Below are positions 17,343-26,050 of a stretch of 64,000 bases of DNA, in pieces. How positions within the stretch are numbered: the first letter of the stretch is position 1; each line of letters opens with the position of its first letter. The DNA lies in assembly GCF_042658365.1 (NCBI RefSeq), contig NZ_JBHSQC010000015.1. One strand, given 5' to 3'. This DNA is from Carnobacterium_A antarcticum (GTDB lineage: Bacteria > Bacillota > Bacilli > Lactobacillales > Carnobacteriaceae). The position numbers were made by a program, and so were the translations under genes. Under the pieces are notes generated by a model that had not been told where the DNA came from, ran no database searches, and saw nothing but the letters and a program-made list of their open reading frames with translations.

Positions 17343-18356
17343 CTATTTCTTACCTGTTATCACTTTAAACGATTTTTCTTCTCCAGCGGCCAGCATGATC
17401 AAACTGCCTGCCTCTTTAGCTGCTAAAAATCCTTCAGAACGGCAAGTGCCCGGTAACACAAAAGCTCCTACCTGTTGATCTTCATTATACAGCAACCAGC
17501 GCGTAGCGTAATTGAATTCTTCAGTAGAGAATTTTGTGAAGAAAGTTACCCCATTTGGCGACAGCATCTCAAATTCCGCTTCTTTTTGATACTGTCTCAA
17601 CTGGTCTGCAAAGAAAACAATTTCCGGATCATACATTTCCGGCTTCGTTAACGTGCTTAACTGTTGTTCTCCACTCTTTAATTCTTCCGTATATTCCAAC
17701 CATTTTTTAGTAGGATGGACATGTCCGGGAATGGATTCTCTTAATTTGAAAGCTTCGTCAGGAATGTTTTGCTGCATAAGCGCATCCTCTAAATAAGCAT
17801 AATTCATATGGCACATATACTGTAACGGCATTTCAGTTCCTGCCAAATTTTTGACGTCCATGCCGATTTCAATAAATGTAGTTTTTGCTTGCATCGTCAC
17901 ACTTGGTTTTGCCAAATAATGGTGGCCAAATCCTTTAGTATACTCTTTAGCACCGCCAATTTTTATGCTCTCACCTGTAATTTCTAACCAAGCTTTATCC
18001 ATATCGGCACAAGGCATTTCGCCATGTAAGGTATGATCGTCTTCTGGACCTGGGCAGCCATTACGAATCAAACCGGAATGAAAGGAAAAACAGCCATACG
18101 TATCCACGATTTCCGTCACGTTCTTAGGTTCCGAAAACATGTTTTTCATTTTCAAATCTATCTCATCAAAAGACAAATCCCAGATGATTTGTCCTAAATA
18201 AGGAAGAACAACCATTTTACCACGTGAATTTGTTACCTCAATAGCTTCTACATTTGTTGAGTAGCGAAACAACGTTACCGTAAATTCATTATTTTCAAAA
18301 AATACTTTCCTGTTTTCTTTAAAAAAATCTCGTTGAAGTTCAATTGTTCCCATCAT
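17343..18356 (-). CDS. deoX: DUF4432 aldose-epimerase-like protein, DeoX homologue
   Basis: A 337-residue protein of the galactose-mutarotase superfold (DUF4432), the family of DeoX in enteric deoQKPX clusters. Visible family features are VEAIEVTNSRGKMVVLPYLGQIIWDLSFDEIDLKM at the N-terminus, the histidines of CFSFHSGLIRNGCPGPEDDHTLHGEMPCADMDKAW, GHHYLAKPSVTM, and MCHMNYAYLEDA. Histidines and acidic residues at these places are typical of sugar epimerase/mutarotase sites. A deoxyribose mutarotase role is plausible but unproven. It sits between deoP and deoK in the operon. Confidence 0.8.
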   Translation of the reverse strand: MMGTIELQRDFFKENRKVFFENNEFTVTLFRYSTNVEAIEVTNSRGKMVVLPYLGQIIWDLSFDEIDLKMKNMFSEPKNVTEIVDTYGCFSFHSGLIRNGCPGPEDDHTLHGEMPCADMDKAWLEITGESIKIGGAKEYTKGFGHHYLAKPSVTMQAKTTFIEIGMDVKNLAGTEMPLQYMCHMNYAYLEDALMQQNIPDEAFKLRESIPGHVHPTKKWLEYTEELKSGEQQLSTLTKPEMYDPEIVFFADQLRQYQKEAEFEMLSPNGVTFFTKFSTEEFNYATRWLLYNEDQQVGAFVLPGTCRSEGFLAAKEAGSLIMLAAGEEKSFKVITGKK

Positions 18357-18390
18357 CGTTTCTCTTCCTTTCTCATTCGTTCTTTTTTGC

Positions 18391-19725
18391 TTACGCTTCG
18401 ATTGGTTCAGCTTTTGTTGCTGCTTGTTTCACTTTTATTTCTCCATAAAAATGAACCCCCACATATACAAAACAGGCCGTTGAAACGAGGAAAGCCAGTT
18501 GCATAGAGCCTACAAAATCAGATACCAATCCTTGGACAGCAGGTACAACTGCTCCACCTACAATTGACATCACTAGGAAGGCACCGGCAAGTTCTTTGTA
18601 TTTGCTGTCAACCACTTCCAGGGTTTCAGCATAAATCGTAGGCCAGCATGGACCGAACAGTAAGCTGACCACCACAGCCACATATACTGCAGACATATTT
18701 GGGACGAGCGCTACATAGGTCAATAAAATCGAACCAATAACTGAATAGGCAAAAACAACTTTTGAAGAAGAAAAGCGAGCCATTAAGAAGTTAGCAATAA
18801 ATTTCCCAATAAAGAAAGCGATAAAACCAAATATCATAAAGTTTGAAGCTGTCCGCTCATTGTAGTCGGGGTTAAGGTGCAACGCTAATCTGATCGTGAA
18901 TGACCACACGGCTGTCTGCATTCCGATATATAAAAATTGAGCTAAGATTCCTTTTTTAAACCGTTTATTGCCAAGCAAATAACGGAATGTATCTAGAATT
19001 CCAGGGTTTTCTGCTGCTGTATCTTCCTTTTCCACCTCAGGTTTACATGTCGGAAACTTCGTTACGGCAAACAAAATCAATACCGCAATCAAAATCATGA
19101 TCATGTATTTGTAGGGTTCCAAGGTATGCTGAAGCATTTCTAATCCAAAGACATGGGCTTCTGCGGGAGATAATAATGCCATCTGTTTTTCAAGACTCGC
19201 GCCTTCTTGAAAAACTAGGTATTTCCCTAGCAAAATACCTGAAATAGCTCCAACCGGGTAAAAAGTTTGACTGATGTTCAATCGCAAAGTCGATTGTTCT
19301 TTTGGACCAATCATAGAACTGTAAGTATTCGCTGCGGTTTCCAAAAAACTAAGTCCAATAGCTACTGCAAAAAGAGCTACCAGAAACATTGAGTACGTTG
19401 CCATATGAGAAGCTGGGAAAAACAACGAACAGCCAATGATATAAAAGACCAACCCTGTAATAATAGCAAATTTATAATTCAGTTTTTTTATGACCACTGA
19501 AGCCGGGATGGCGACTACAAAGTATCCTCCATAAAATGCACTTTGGACAAAAGCGGTTGCAAAATCACTTAAGTCAAATATGTATTTGAATTGAGTGATT
19601 AAAATATCGTTCAAACTGGCTGCTACAGCCCATAAAGAAAAAAGTAATGACAATAAGATAAATTGGAAAATAGGTGTTTTATTTAAATAACCATCAGGTT
19701 GTTGAATCAAAGCTGTCTTTTCCAT
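18391..19725 (-). CDS. deoP: FucP-family MFS sugar:proton symporter, probable deoxyribose permease DeoP
   Basis: A 444-residue, twelve-helix transporter of the fucose/glucose:H+ symporter branch of MFS. Family motifs include FSLWAVAASLNDILITQFKYIFDLSDFATAFVQSAFYGGYF, then FLETAANTYSSMIGPKEQSTLRLNISQTFYPVGAISG and GPCWPTIYAETLE. ATG 19725 is chosen because AAGGGG lies nine bases upstream; the ORF extends to 19776 without a good ribosome site. It is the first gene of the deo operon, with a strong promoter and a perfect palindromic operator upstream. The substrate is inferred from operon partners; close relatives carry fucose, galactose or glucose. Confidence 0.85.
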   Translation of the reverse strand: MEKTALIQQPDGYLNKTPIFQFILLSLLFSLWAVAASLNDILITQFKYIFDLSDFATAFVQSAFYGGYFVVAIPASVVIKKLNYKFAIITGLVFYIIGCSLFFPASHMATYSMFLVALFAVAIGLSFLETAANTYSSMIGPKEQSTLRLNISQTFYPVGAISGILLGKYLVFQEGASLEKQMALLSPAEAHVFGLEMLQHTLEPYKYMIMILIAVLILFAVTKFPTCKPEVEKEDTAAENPGILDTFRYLLGNKRFKKGILAQFLYIGMQTAVWSFTIRLALHLNPDYNERTASNFMIFGFIAFFIGKFIANFLMARFSSSKVVFAYSVIGSILLTYVALVPNMSAVYVAVVVSLLFGPCWPTIYAETLEVVDSKYKELAGAFLVMSIVGGAVVPAVQGLVSDFVGSMQLAFLVSTACFVYVGVHFYGEIKVKQAATKAEPIEA

Positions 19726-19924
19726 TTTTGTTAACCCCTTATAGTAAATTTTTTTAATTTCCTTACTCTCTTGCATTAAACCTTATTCGTCTTGATTGAT
19801 ACGCTTACATATGATTTTGCTTAGATTATCTGAATATTTCTTTCTCTTATTCTTATAGCTCCTTCCTCCGGCATGAACATATGATTAACGATTAAGAAAT
19901 TATGTTCATTCATTTGTTAGCGCT

Positions 19925-19953
19925 AGTATAATTTATTTTTGATCATTTGTAAA
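19925..19953 (-). promoter_or_regulatory. deoP-deoX-deoK-deoC promoter
   Basis: Minus strand: -35 TTTACA (19948-19953), 17-base spacer, -10 TATACT (19925-19930). The odd palindrome GTAAAGCGTTTAC (19949-19961) overlaps the -35 and resembles a catabolite-control (cre) site, but the spacing does not fit the consensus. Confidence 0.8.
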
Positions 19954-19956
19954 GCG

Positions 19957-19986
19957 TTTACTGAAATTAATTTCAATTTCAGTAAA
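19957..19986. promoter_or_regulatory. Candidate DeoR operator: perfect 12-bp inverted repeat
   Basis: Arms TTTACTGAAATT (19957-19968) and AATTTCAGTAAA (19975-19986) are exact complements around AATTTC. The site abuts the -35 of the deoP promoter on its upstream side and lies just after deoR, the SorC-family regulator. SorC-type DeoR proteins bind long palindromes of this kind; position upstream of -35 would also allow activation. Confidence 0.7.
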
Positions 19987-19989
19987 TAA

Positions 19990-20018
19990 GAAAACAGAGC
20001 TCCTGTAGGCTCTGTTTT
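19990..20018 (-). terminator. deoR terminator
   Basis: GAAAACAGAGC pairs with GCTCTGTTTTC around an eight-base loop; the minus-strand copy ends in a T-rich tract. It separates deoR from the deoP promoter. Confidence 0.8.
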
Positions 20019-20031
20019 CTATTCGTAAATG

Positions 20032-20979
20032 TTAATCTTTTTTATCCAGTAATTCTTTTGCTGTAAATTGATCTGTAATTAAAACATTTGCATACTTTCC
20101 TTTTAGTGCCCCGTCAATTGCTTGGATTTTACGATGGCCTCCTGCGACAAGTATGGATTTTTCTTTGTGCTTTAATTCTTCTAAATCAATGCCGATCGTT
20201 CGGTTGTTGATTTTATCATTGCTTATTTTTCCAGTTTTATCAAAGAAACGAGAACAAATATCGCCAACAGCATTTTCTTTCAACTGCTTCATTTCTTTTT
20301 TATCAAAATAGCCTAGACGAAACAATAGCGCATTTTCTCGCACTGTTCCAACTGTAAATACAGCTACCGTTGCTTGCCTGCCTTTTTCAATGATGTGTTG
20401 AATATGACGGTCTTGTTCGACTAACTCTTTAGTTGCTACATTATCAAAAATAACTGGAAGAGGAAGGTTGATTGGTGTTGTTTGAAAAGCTTTAGCAAAT
20501 AAAGAAATGGTTTCATTGGCATATGTATTCACTTTGGAATGGCTGATACCGCCTTTTAATTGAACGACTTCGATTCCATTCACATTTTTAGGTGCGATTT
20601 TTCTAGCAATTTCATACATCGTTGTTCCCCAGCTTACCCCAATGGTTGTGCCATCCTGTATGGTTTCTTCTAGGTATTCTGCTGCGAAGCGCGATAAATA
20701 TTCTGTGATGCTTTGATAATCTGATTCTGGCGAAAAAACAATATGAGCTTCTAATAGATCATATTTATTTCTCAGTGCCGTACCCAACCCGGCTAAATCA
20801 GAAAAAGGATCCGTTATTTTGATTTGAACATACCCTTTATCTTTGGCGCTTTTCAGTAATCGTGAAACTGTTGGTCTAGAGATACCTAATTTATTGGCAA
20901 TTTCTTGTTGGCTATAATCGGATTCGTAATACAGTCTCGCTACTTCGATACTGAATTGCTCTTTTTCTTTATTTTCCAT
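20032..20979 (-). CDS. deoR: DeoR, SorC-family sugar-binding transcriptional regulator
   Basis: A 315-residue SorC/DeoR-type regulator. The N-terminus (about 14-58) is a helix-turn-helix (YSQQEIANKLGISRPTVSRLLKSAKDKGYV); the rest is the SorC effector domain with TTIGVSWGTTMYEIAR, VVQLKGGIS, NVATKELVEQ and SILVAGGHRKIQAIDGALKGKYANVLITDQ, the phosphosugar-binding fold. Bacillus DeoR is of this family and responds to deoxyribose-5-phosphate. The gene lies directly upstream of the deo operon on the same strand with its own promoter and terminator, so it very likely binds the palindrome at 19957-19986. Confidence 0.9.
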   Translation of the reverse strand: MENKEKEQFSIEVARLYYESDYSQQEIANKLGISRPTVSRLLKSAKDKGYVQIKITDPFSDLAGLGTALRNKYDLLEAHIVFSPESDYQSITEYLSRFAAEYLEETIQDGTTIGVSWGTTMYEIARKIAPKNVNGIEVVQLKGGISHSKVNTYANETISLFAKAFQTTPINLPLPVIFDNVATKELVEQDRHIQHIIEKGRQATVAVFTVGTVRENALLFRLGYFDKKEMKQLKENAVGDICSRFFDKTGKISNDKINNRTIGIDLEELKHKEKSILVAGGHRKIQAIDGALKGKYANVLITDQFTAKELLDKKD

Positions 20980-21330
20980 CGTTTATTTGCTACCCCCTTT
21001 TTATTTACCTTATCCCTATTTGTTAGTCATAATCCCATTCATTGTTTATTCTCTTTATCTTACTAAGCTTTCCAGCACCTGTCTAGACAATCTTTTCTGC
21101 TAGTGTGCCGGAAACCAATTGTACCATATCTCTTCTAAACGGATAAACTGACAAGAGCTAAGGTTGAAACATGTCCTTTATGATTTGCTCAGCTACAAAT
21201 CAGTTAAACCTTTATATGTAAAAAAATAGACCTGAATTTTTGCAATCAGCTCAACAGCTAATGCAGCAAGTCAGTTCTATTTTTTAAGTTCTTACCCATC
21301 TATCTGCTGTTGCTTGTACCGTTCTTGCTT
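20980..21330. other. Intergenic region with deoR promoter and SDR terminator
   Basis: No gene is visible. The minus-strand deoR promoter is at 21057-21085. A probable terminator of the upstream SDR gene spans 21221-21283: AAAAAATAGA...CTGA pairs with TCAG...TCTATTTTTT around a long, partly paired loop. Confidence 0.6.
21057..21085 (-). promoter_or_regulatory. deoR promoter
   Basis: -35 TAGACA (21080-21085) and -10 TAAGAT (21057-21062) with a 17-base spacer, about 80 bases before the deoR start. Confidence 0.6.
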
Positions 21331-22089
21331 TTATTGTGCGCTGTACCCGCCGTCGACTGCCAACTCGGCACCTGTTACATAATTGGATTCATCTGAAGCC
21401 AAATACACACACGCATAAGCGATGTCATCAGCTTCGCCTACATACTTCAACGGAATTCCTTGAAGCATTCTGTCCAGAATAGCTGGTATCGATAAGGAAG
21501 GTGCAGACATCGGTGTCTTAATGGTTCCAGGGTGAATCGAGTTGCAGCGAATATGATCCGGTCCATAATTGAATGCCACATTTTTGGTAAGCAAACGAAC
21601 GCCGCCTTTTGAAGCTGTATAAGAAAATGGTCCGCCAGAACCAACTAGTCCAGCAATCGAAGAAATATTTACGATTGATCCGCCGCCGTTTTCTTTCATA
21701 ATCGGAATCACTCGATTAACGCCTAAGTACACGCTTTTCAAGTTGATGTCGATCACTTTTTGCCATTCTTCTTCATCCGTCAATTCAGCTGACTTAGTAT
21801 AGTCTCCGGTAATACCAGCGTTGTTGATCAAAACATCAATCTTTCCAAAAGCTTTCAGGGTTTCATCTCTGACACGATCCCAATCTGCTCCAGAAGCAAC
21901 ATTGTGTTTGACCGCAATCGCTTCTCCGCCTTTTTCTTTGATAACGGAAACCAGCTCTTGCATCTTTTCTTCTTGAAGGTCTGTCAGTACGACTTTTGCT
22001 CCTTCTTTGGCAAACATGCTGGCTGTAGCTGCTCCCATTCCATTAGCTGCCCCAGTAATGATTGCTACTTTGTTTTCTAAACGTCCCAT
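21331..22089 (-). CDS. Short-chain dehydrogenase/reductase (classical SDR)
   Basis: A 252-residue NAD(P)-dependent oxidoreductase of the classical SDR family. The cofactor motif is TGAANGMG at 12-19, NNAG lies at 89-92, and the catalytic residues are Ser143/144 (NISSIAG), Tyr157 and Lys161 (YTASKGG). Asp37 at the end of the second strand (VVLTDLQ) suggests NAD(H) rather than NADP(H). The C-terminal ASDESNYVTGAELAVDGGYSAQ is typical. It is monocistronic, with promoter and terminator of its own. Substrate cannot be assigned; annotation as glucose dehydrogenase or 3-oxoacyl-ACP reductase would be guesswork. Confidence 0.88.
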   Translation of the reverse strand: MGRLENKVAIITGAANGMGAATASMFAKEGAKVVLTDLQEEKMQELVSVIKEKGGEAIAVKHNVASGADWDRVRDETLKAFGKIDVLINNAGITGDYTKSAELTDEEEWQKVIDINLKSVYLGVNRVIPIMKENGGGSIVNISSIAGLVGSGGPFSYTASKGGVRLLTKNVAFNYGPDHIRCNSIHPGTIKTPMSAPSLSIPAILDRMLQGIPLKYVGEADDIAYACVYLASDESNYVTGAELAVDGGYSAQ

Positions 22090-22127
22090 CTTAAAACTTC
22101 CTCTCGTAATTTAACTTAAACAAGACT

Positions 22128-22156
22128 ATCTTAACAATCATTAAAGCGTTTTACAA
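22128..22156 (-). promoter_or_regulatory. Promoter of the SDR gene
   Basis: -35 TTGTAA (22151-22156) and -10 TAAGAT (22128-22133), 17-base spacer, minus strand. AAACGCTTTA beside the -35 resembles half a cre site, but not convincingly. Confidence 0.5.
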
Positions 22157-22202
22157 TCAACAAGGAGCAGCACTTTTGTTGGTTATTGTGCTTTTAATAT
22201 GC

Positions 22203-22240
22203 AAAAAAAGAGCTGACCCTTAAAAGGATCAACTCTTTTG
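22203..22240 (-). terminator. ald terminator
   Basis: AAAAGAGTTGATCCTT pairs imperfectly with AAGGGTCAGCTCTTTT on the minus strand, followed by a T-run, 12 bases after the ald stop. Confidence 0.8.
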
Positions 22241-22251
22241 TACTTGATAGA

Positions 22252-23364
22252 TTACTTGAAAAAAGTGCTGGCTTCAACATAATCCATTTCTAATGATTGT
22301 GCTACTTCTTTTTTAGTTAGTTTATGGTTCATGACATTGATACCGCCATAGACTGTTGGATTTTCTTCAGCTGCTTTATTAACACCTTTATTAGCGATTT
22401 CCAATGCATAAGGAATGGTCACATTTGTCAAGGCCATCGTTGAAGTTTTCGCAACTGCTCCTGGCATGTTAGCAACAGCGTAGTGCAACACGCCATGACG
22501 TGTGTAAACTGGTGCATCATGAGTGGTTACTTTATCAGCTGTTTCTACAATACCGCCTTGGTCGACCGCGATGTCAACGATAACTGAACCGGCTTCCATT
22601 TGTTCAACCATAGCTTCAGTAACCAGCGTTGGAGCTTTAGAACCTGGAATCAATACCGCTCCGATAACCAGATCTGCTGTTTTGACTTGTTCTTGGATGT
22701 TGAATTCATTCGACATTAAAGTCGTTACAGAGTTTCCAAAAATATTGCCCAATTGCGCTAAACGCGTTGGATTCACATCTAAGATCGTTACATTGGCGCC
22801 AAGCCCAACAGCCATTTTAGCTGCATGTGTTCCAGAAACACCGCCACCAATAATCACAACATTACCTGTTGAAACACCAGGTGTTCCACCGAGTAAGATT
22901 CCTTTTCCGCCATACGTATTTTCTAAAAATTGTGCCCCGATTTGAACGGCCATTCGACCGGCAACTTGACTCATTGGCGTTAGAAGCGGCAATGCGCCAT
23001 CTTTTTCCATCGTTTCGTATCCAATTCCGATGACTCCTTTTTCCATTAACGTTTCCGTTAATTCTTTAGCAGCCGCTAAGTGCAAGTAAGTGAATAGGAT
23101 TAGTCCCTCACGGAAATAAGCGAATTCTTCAGGTAAAGGTTCTTTTACTTTGATGACCATATCTGCAGCCCAAACATCCGCTGCATTCTTTATAATTTTT
23201 GCTCCAGACTCTGTATATTCAGCGTCAGCAAAACCTGCTGTATTACCTGCCGATTCTTCAATCAAAACTTCATGTCCGCCTTCTACCAAACTATAAACAC
23301 CAGCCGGTGAAATGGCCACTCGATTTTCATTGTTTTTGATTTCTTTAGGTATACCGATTTTCAT
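22252..23364 (-). CDS. ald: Alanine dehydrogenase
   Basis: NAD-dependent interconversion of L-alanine and pyruvate plus ammonia, in the cytosol. The 370-residue protein is full length: N-terminal MKIGIPKEIKNNENRVAISPAGV, the substrate-region GIGYETMEKDGALPLLTPMSQVAGRMA, the Rossmann motif GGGVSGTHAA at about 172-181, and HGVLHYAVANMPGAVAKTS near 297-315. The long AlaDH/PNT N-terminal domain rules out transhydrogenase alpha because the membrane part is absent. AGGAGG precedes the ATG. It is a single-gene unit with a strong promoter. Confidence 0.96.
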   Translation of the reverse strand: MKIGIPKEIKNNENRVAISPAGVYSLVEGGHEVLIEESAGNTAGFADAEYTESGAKIIKNAADVWAADMVIKVKEPLPEEFAYFREGLILFTYLHLAAAKELTETLMEKGVIGIGYETMEKDGALPLLTPMSQVAGRMAVQIGAQFLENTYGGKGILLGGTPGVSTGNVVIIGGGVSGTHAAKMAVGLGANVTILDVNPTRLAQLGNIFGNSVTTLMSNEFNIQEQVKTADLVIGAVLIPGSKAPTLVTEAMVEQMEAGSVIVDIAVDQGGIVETADKVTTHDAPVYTRHGVLHYAVANMPGAVAKTSTMALTNVTIPYALEIANKGVNKAAEENPTVYGGINVMNHKLTKKEVAQSLEMDYVEASTFFK

Positions 23365-23421
23365 AATAATTTTCCTCCTATTGGAATTTCGCTGTACTCA
23401 ATTCGAACAGCTTACAAGAAC

Positions 23422-23450
23422 ATTATACCGTGTAGTTCTTCAAATGTGAA
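23422..23450 (-). promoter_or_regulatory. ald promoter
   Basis: -35 TTCACA (23445-23450), 17-base spacer, -10 TATAAT (23422-23427) on the minus strand, about 60 bases before the ald start. Confidence 0.8.
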
Positions 23451-23474
23451 CTAAGACGCTGTGAGGAAAAAACA

Positions 23475-23521
23475 TAAAAACTCTCTTAAGCCTAACCTGA
23501 TGGCATTAGAAAGAGTTTAAT
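23475..23521 (-). terminator. Probable ywbE terminator
   Basis: AAACTCTTTC pairs with GAGAGTTTTT-like sequence on the minus strand around a long loop, between ywbE and ald. Confidence 0.55.
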
Positions 23522-23582
23522 TTATTTTTAAAAAGTGATTTGAAAACCATTACATTCGAATGATAAAAACCATTTCAGAAAT

Positions 23583-23783
23583 TTATTCTGTTACGATTTT
23601 TTGTACTCGGCCGACTTGATTTTCTTCTTCCAACATGACTTTGATTCCATGTGGATGCTGGGCACTGTTTGTCAAAATGCGTTTTACATGTCCTCTTGTC
23701 AATGTGCCTGTTCGTTGGTCTTTTTTCAATACGATATCAACCAATGCACCAATTTTTATATCTGCTCTTTTCTTTCCATTCAT
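23583..23783 (-). CDS. ywbE: YwbE family small basic protein
   Basis: A 66-residue protein of the YwbE family (DUF2196). It has the whole family pattern: KIGALVDIVLKKDQRTGTLTRGHVKRILTNSAQHPHGIKVMLEE...VGRVQKIV. The composition suggests a small beta-barrel, perhaps nucleic-acid binding, but no function is established. ATG 23783 is preceded by CAGGAGG. It stands alone, divergent from the AEC transporter. Confidence 0.85.
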   Translation of the reverse strand: MNGKKRADIKIGALVDIVLKKDQRTGTLTRGHVKRILTNSAQHPHGIKVMLEEENQVGRVQKIVTE

Positions 23784-23960
23784 AACTGATTCCTCCTGCT
23801 TCTTTCTTTGTATTGTACCATATCTCTTTCATAGAAGAACATTGTATCTTATTTTCCAGAATAGCTAGCCAATCTTTCCAATCAACGGTATGATAACGTT
23901 AACTTTCAAATGTTAATTGCTTAAAAATCAGAATGTATCTCACTTAAAGGAGTTGGACAG

Positions 23961-24872
23961 ATGGGGTCGATTTTAATTCAAGCCGTTAGTTTTTTATTGG
24001 TCATACTTGTAGCCTATTTATTCAATAAGGGAGGAATTTTAAAAGAACAAGATGGGCACGTCCTTTCAAAAATCATTGTCCGTATCACTTTACCAGCAGC
24101 TATTATTATGGGATTTAATGGTGCGTCCGTAAACGAAACTTTTTTCTTGATGATTTTCTTGGGATTGTTCAGCAATATTCTGTTAGTTGTTCTAGGCGAA
24201 TTTTTGTGGCGCAACAAATCGGCTGTTGATCAGTCAATGCTGATGTTTGGGATTTCAGGGTACAATATTGGAAATTTCACCATGCCGTTTGTCCAAGGAT
24301 TCTTTCCGACTGCTGTTCCTTTTTTAGGCAGTTTTGATATGGGGAATTCTTTGATGCTGTCTGGCGGAACAGCTGTACCTGTTGATAAAATGACTGGACA
24401 AAGCAAAGAAGCTTTCTCTATCGTTCGAACAGCGCAAAAACTGCTTTCTTCTCCACCATTTACCACTTATCTTATTATGTTGGCACTAGCTCTTTCAGGA
24501 TTTATCTTGCCAGCTTCCGTGAGGAGTGTTGTTCAACTTTTTTCAAATGTGAATGCTTTTCTATCGATGTTTATGATTGGTCTGTATTTAGAATTACAAA
24601 TCGACCGTTCTTCTTTAACTACTGTAGCCAAGGTTTTAGGTATCCGTTATGGTTTTGGTGCTATTTTAGCTGCTGCTTTTTATTTCTTACTGCCGCTGCC
24701 TCAAATCGTTCGTACCATTTTAGTTCTATTAGCCTTTGCCCCTTTTGGCAGTCTTTCAACAATCAACGCTATTATCTACGGCAGCAAATCTTCACTTGTC
24801 GGGTTCCTTTCTTCTGCCAGCATCCTTATTTCACTGTTGTTAATGACCAGCATTTTAATCTTACTGCTGTAA
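23961..24872 (+). CDS. AEC (auxin efflux carrier) family transporter
   Basis: A 303-residue integral membrane protein with about ten helices, of the AEC/MleP family, whose bacterial members include malate and other organic-acid carriers. Characteristic segments are LFNKGGILKEQDGHVLSKIIVRITLPAAIIMGF, GISGYNIGNFTMPFVQGFFP with its conserved GxxN, and LAFAPFGSLSTINAIIYG. AAAGGAG precedes ATG 23961. It forms a single-gene plus-strand unit closed by a strong terminator. Substrate is unknown; malate is only a possibility. Confidence 0.82.
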   Translation: MGSILIQAVSFLLVILVAYLFNKGGILKEQDGHVLSKIIVRITLPAAIIMGFNGASVNETFFLMIFLGLFSNILLVVLGEFLWRNKSAVDQSMLMFGISGYNIGNFTMPFVQGFFPTAVPFLGSFDMGNSLMLSGGTAVPVDKMTGQSKEAFSIVRTAQKLLSSPPFTTYLIMLALALSGFILPASVRSVVQLFSNVNAFLSMFMIGLYLELQIDRSSLTTVAKVLGIRYGFGAILAAAFYFLLPLPQIVRTILVLLAFAPFGSLSTINAIIYGSKSSLVGFLSSASILISLLLMTSILILLL

Positions 24873-24883
24873 TACATACGAAT

Positions 24884-24921
24884 AAAAAAACTCTTCTTTC
24901 ATTATTTGGAAGAGTTTTTTT
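24884..24921 (+). terminator. Terminator after AEC transporter
   Basis: AAAAAAACTCTTC pairs perfectly with GAAGAGTTTTTTT around a 12-base loop. Confidence 0.9.
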
Positions 24922-24997
24922 GTGCTCTCTGTGGCAAATTGCTTTGCAAATGAGCTTAAATGTCCCATAATAGACAAAGAGAACAGGAGGATTAAAT

Positions 24998-25981
24998 TTG
25001 GGATACAACCGAAACATTGATATTATCAAAGGACTGGCTATCCTTTTTGTGATTTTAATTCACAGTTTTTTTGACCAAACACTTTTGTCTATTGGTGGAC
25101 CTTTTTACATTCATCAAGCCGTTCCACTTTTTCTCATCATTACCGGATACAACCATACGATGTCTTATGAACGTAATGGCCAACAAACGTTAGCTGAACT
25201 TTATCAGCCCAATTTGCTTTTGAAAAAGTTAAGCCGCATATTGCTACCCGCAGTGGTTGCTTACATCTTTCAGTTTATTATCGCTCCTTTTATTGGAAGA
25301 GAAGCAAATGTTTTCTTTTACTTAGCAGGTCGCGGCGGATATGGAGGATATTTTGTTTCTATCATGATTCAAATCGTTTTCTTTTTGCCGTTTCTTTTTT
25401 ACTTAGCAAAAAAAAACCACCAGTTAATGTTGGTGCTAAGCTTTACGTTTAATTTGGTTTTTGAATTAGCAAGTGATTTCTTCAATTTACCTCCATTCCT
25501 TTATAGATTGCTTTTCTTCCGTTACCTTTTTGCTATTTCATTAGGAATTTGGTATTTCTTTGTTCAAAAAGACGAAAAAAGCTTAAAATTCATCAAAATT
25601 GGCGCTTTGTTGAGCATACCATATCTTATTCTGGTACATTACTTCAATTATGAAGTTCCTTTATATTCATTTGGCACTGCTTGGAAAGGTCAAGATCCAT
25701 TGACATTCTTTTATCCTTTATACTTATTTCACTTAGGTTTGACTTATTTGCCAAAATTGAAATGGAATCGGGTTTACGAAGGATTAGCTCAATTAGGAAA
25801 AAAATCGTATCATATCTTTATTGTTCAAATGGTCTATTTTTGGATGTCCGCTTCTTTTATCAACAAAACCGAATGGTTGTTTCCGCTAGACCTATTGGTG
25901 TGTATCACCATCGGTATTGGGTATTATCACTTAGAAGCCGCCTATTTAAAACACAAAAAAGAAAAAGCCCTTTCTCGTTGA
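24998..25981 (+). CDS. Acyltransferase 3 family membrane protein
   Basis: A 327-residue, about ten-helix protein of the acyltransferase-3 family, enzymes that O-acylate envelope glycans or other extracellular molecules. The N-terminus NRNIDIIKGLAILFVILIHSFFDQ has the family's R/K-D-x-x-KGLAI and the histidine of helix 1. Start codon is TTG 24998, fixed by a perfect AGGAGG seven bases upstream. Composition is noticeably more AT- and aromatic-rich than its neighbours. The gene is not linked to glycan genes, so the acceptor is unknown. Its last codons form part of the terminator stem. Confidence 0.75.
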   Translation: MGYNRNIDIIKGLAILFVILIHSFFDQTLLSIGGPFYIHQAVPLFLIITGYNHTMSYERNGQQTLAELYQPNLLLKKLSRILLPAVVAYIFQFIIAPFIGREANVFFYLAGRGGYGGYFVSIMIQIVFFLPFLFYLAKKNHQLMLVLSFTFNLVFELASDFFNLPPFLYRLLFFRYLFAISLGIWYFFVQKDEKSLKFIKIGALLSIPYLILVHYFNYEVPLYSFGTAWKGQDPLTFFYPLYLFHLGLTYLPKLKWNRVYEGLAQLGKKSYHIFIVQMVYFWMSASFINKTEWLFPLDLLVCITIGIGYYHLEAAYLKHKKEKALSR

Positions 25982-26008
25982 TTTTTTTAACGAAAAAGGG
26001 TTTTTCTT
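25962..26008 (+). terminator. Terminator overlapping the acyltransferase stop
   Basis: AAAAAGCCCTTTCTCGTT pairs with AACGAAAAAGGGTTTTT; the left arm includes the last codons of the acyltransferase. Confidence 0.8.
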
Positions 26009-26050
26009 TGCTTGTTTCTAAAGCTGCTAAATCAAATTCCGTTCAAAACA

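Noticed and set aside
19949..19961. cre-like palindrome GTAAAGCGTTTAC at the deo promoter
   Set aside because: Mentioned as a possibility only; aligning it to the CcpA consensus leaves about three mismatches because of different spacing.
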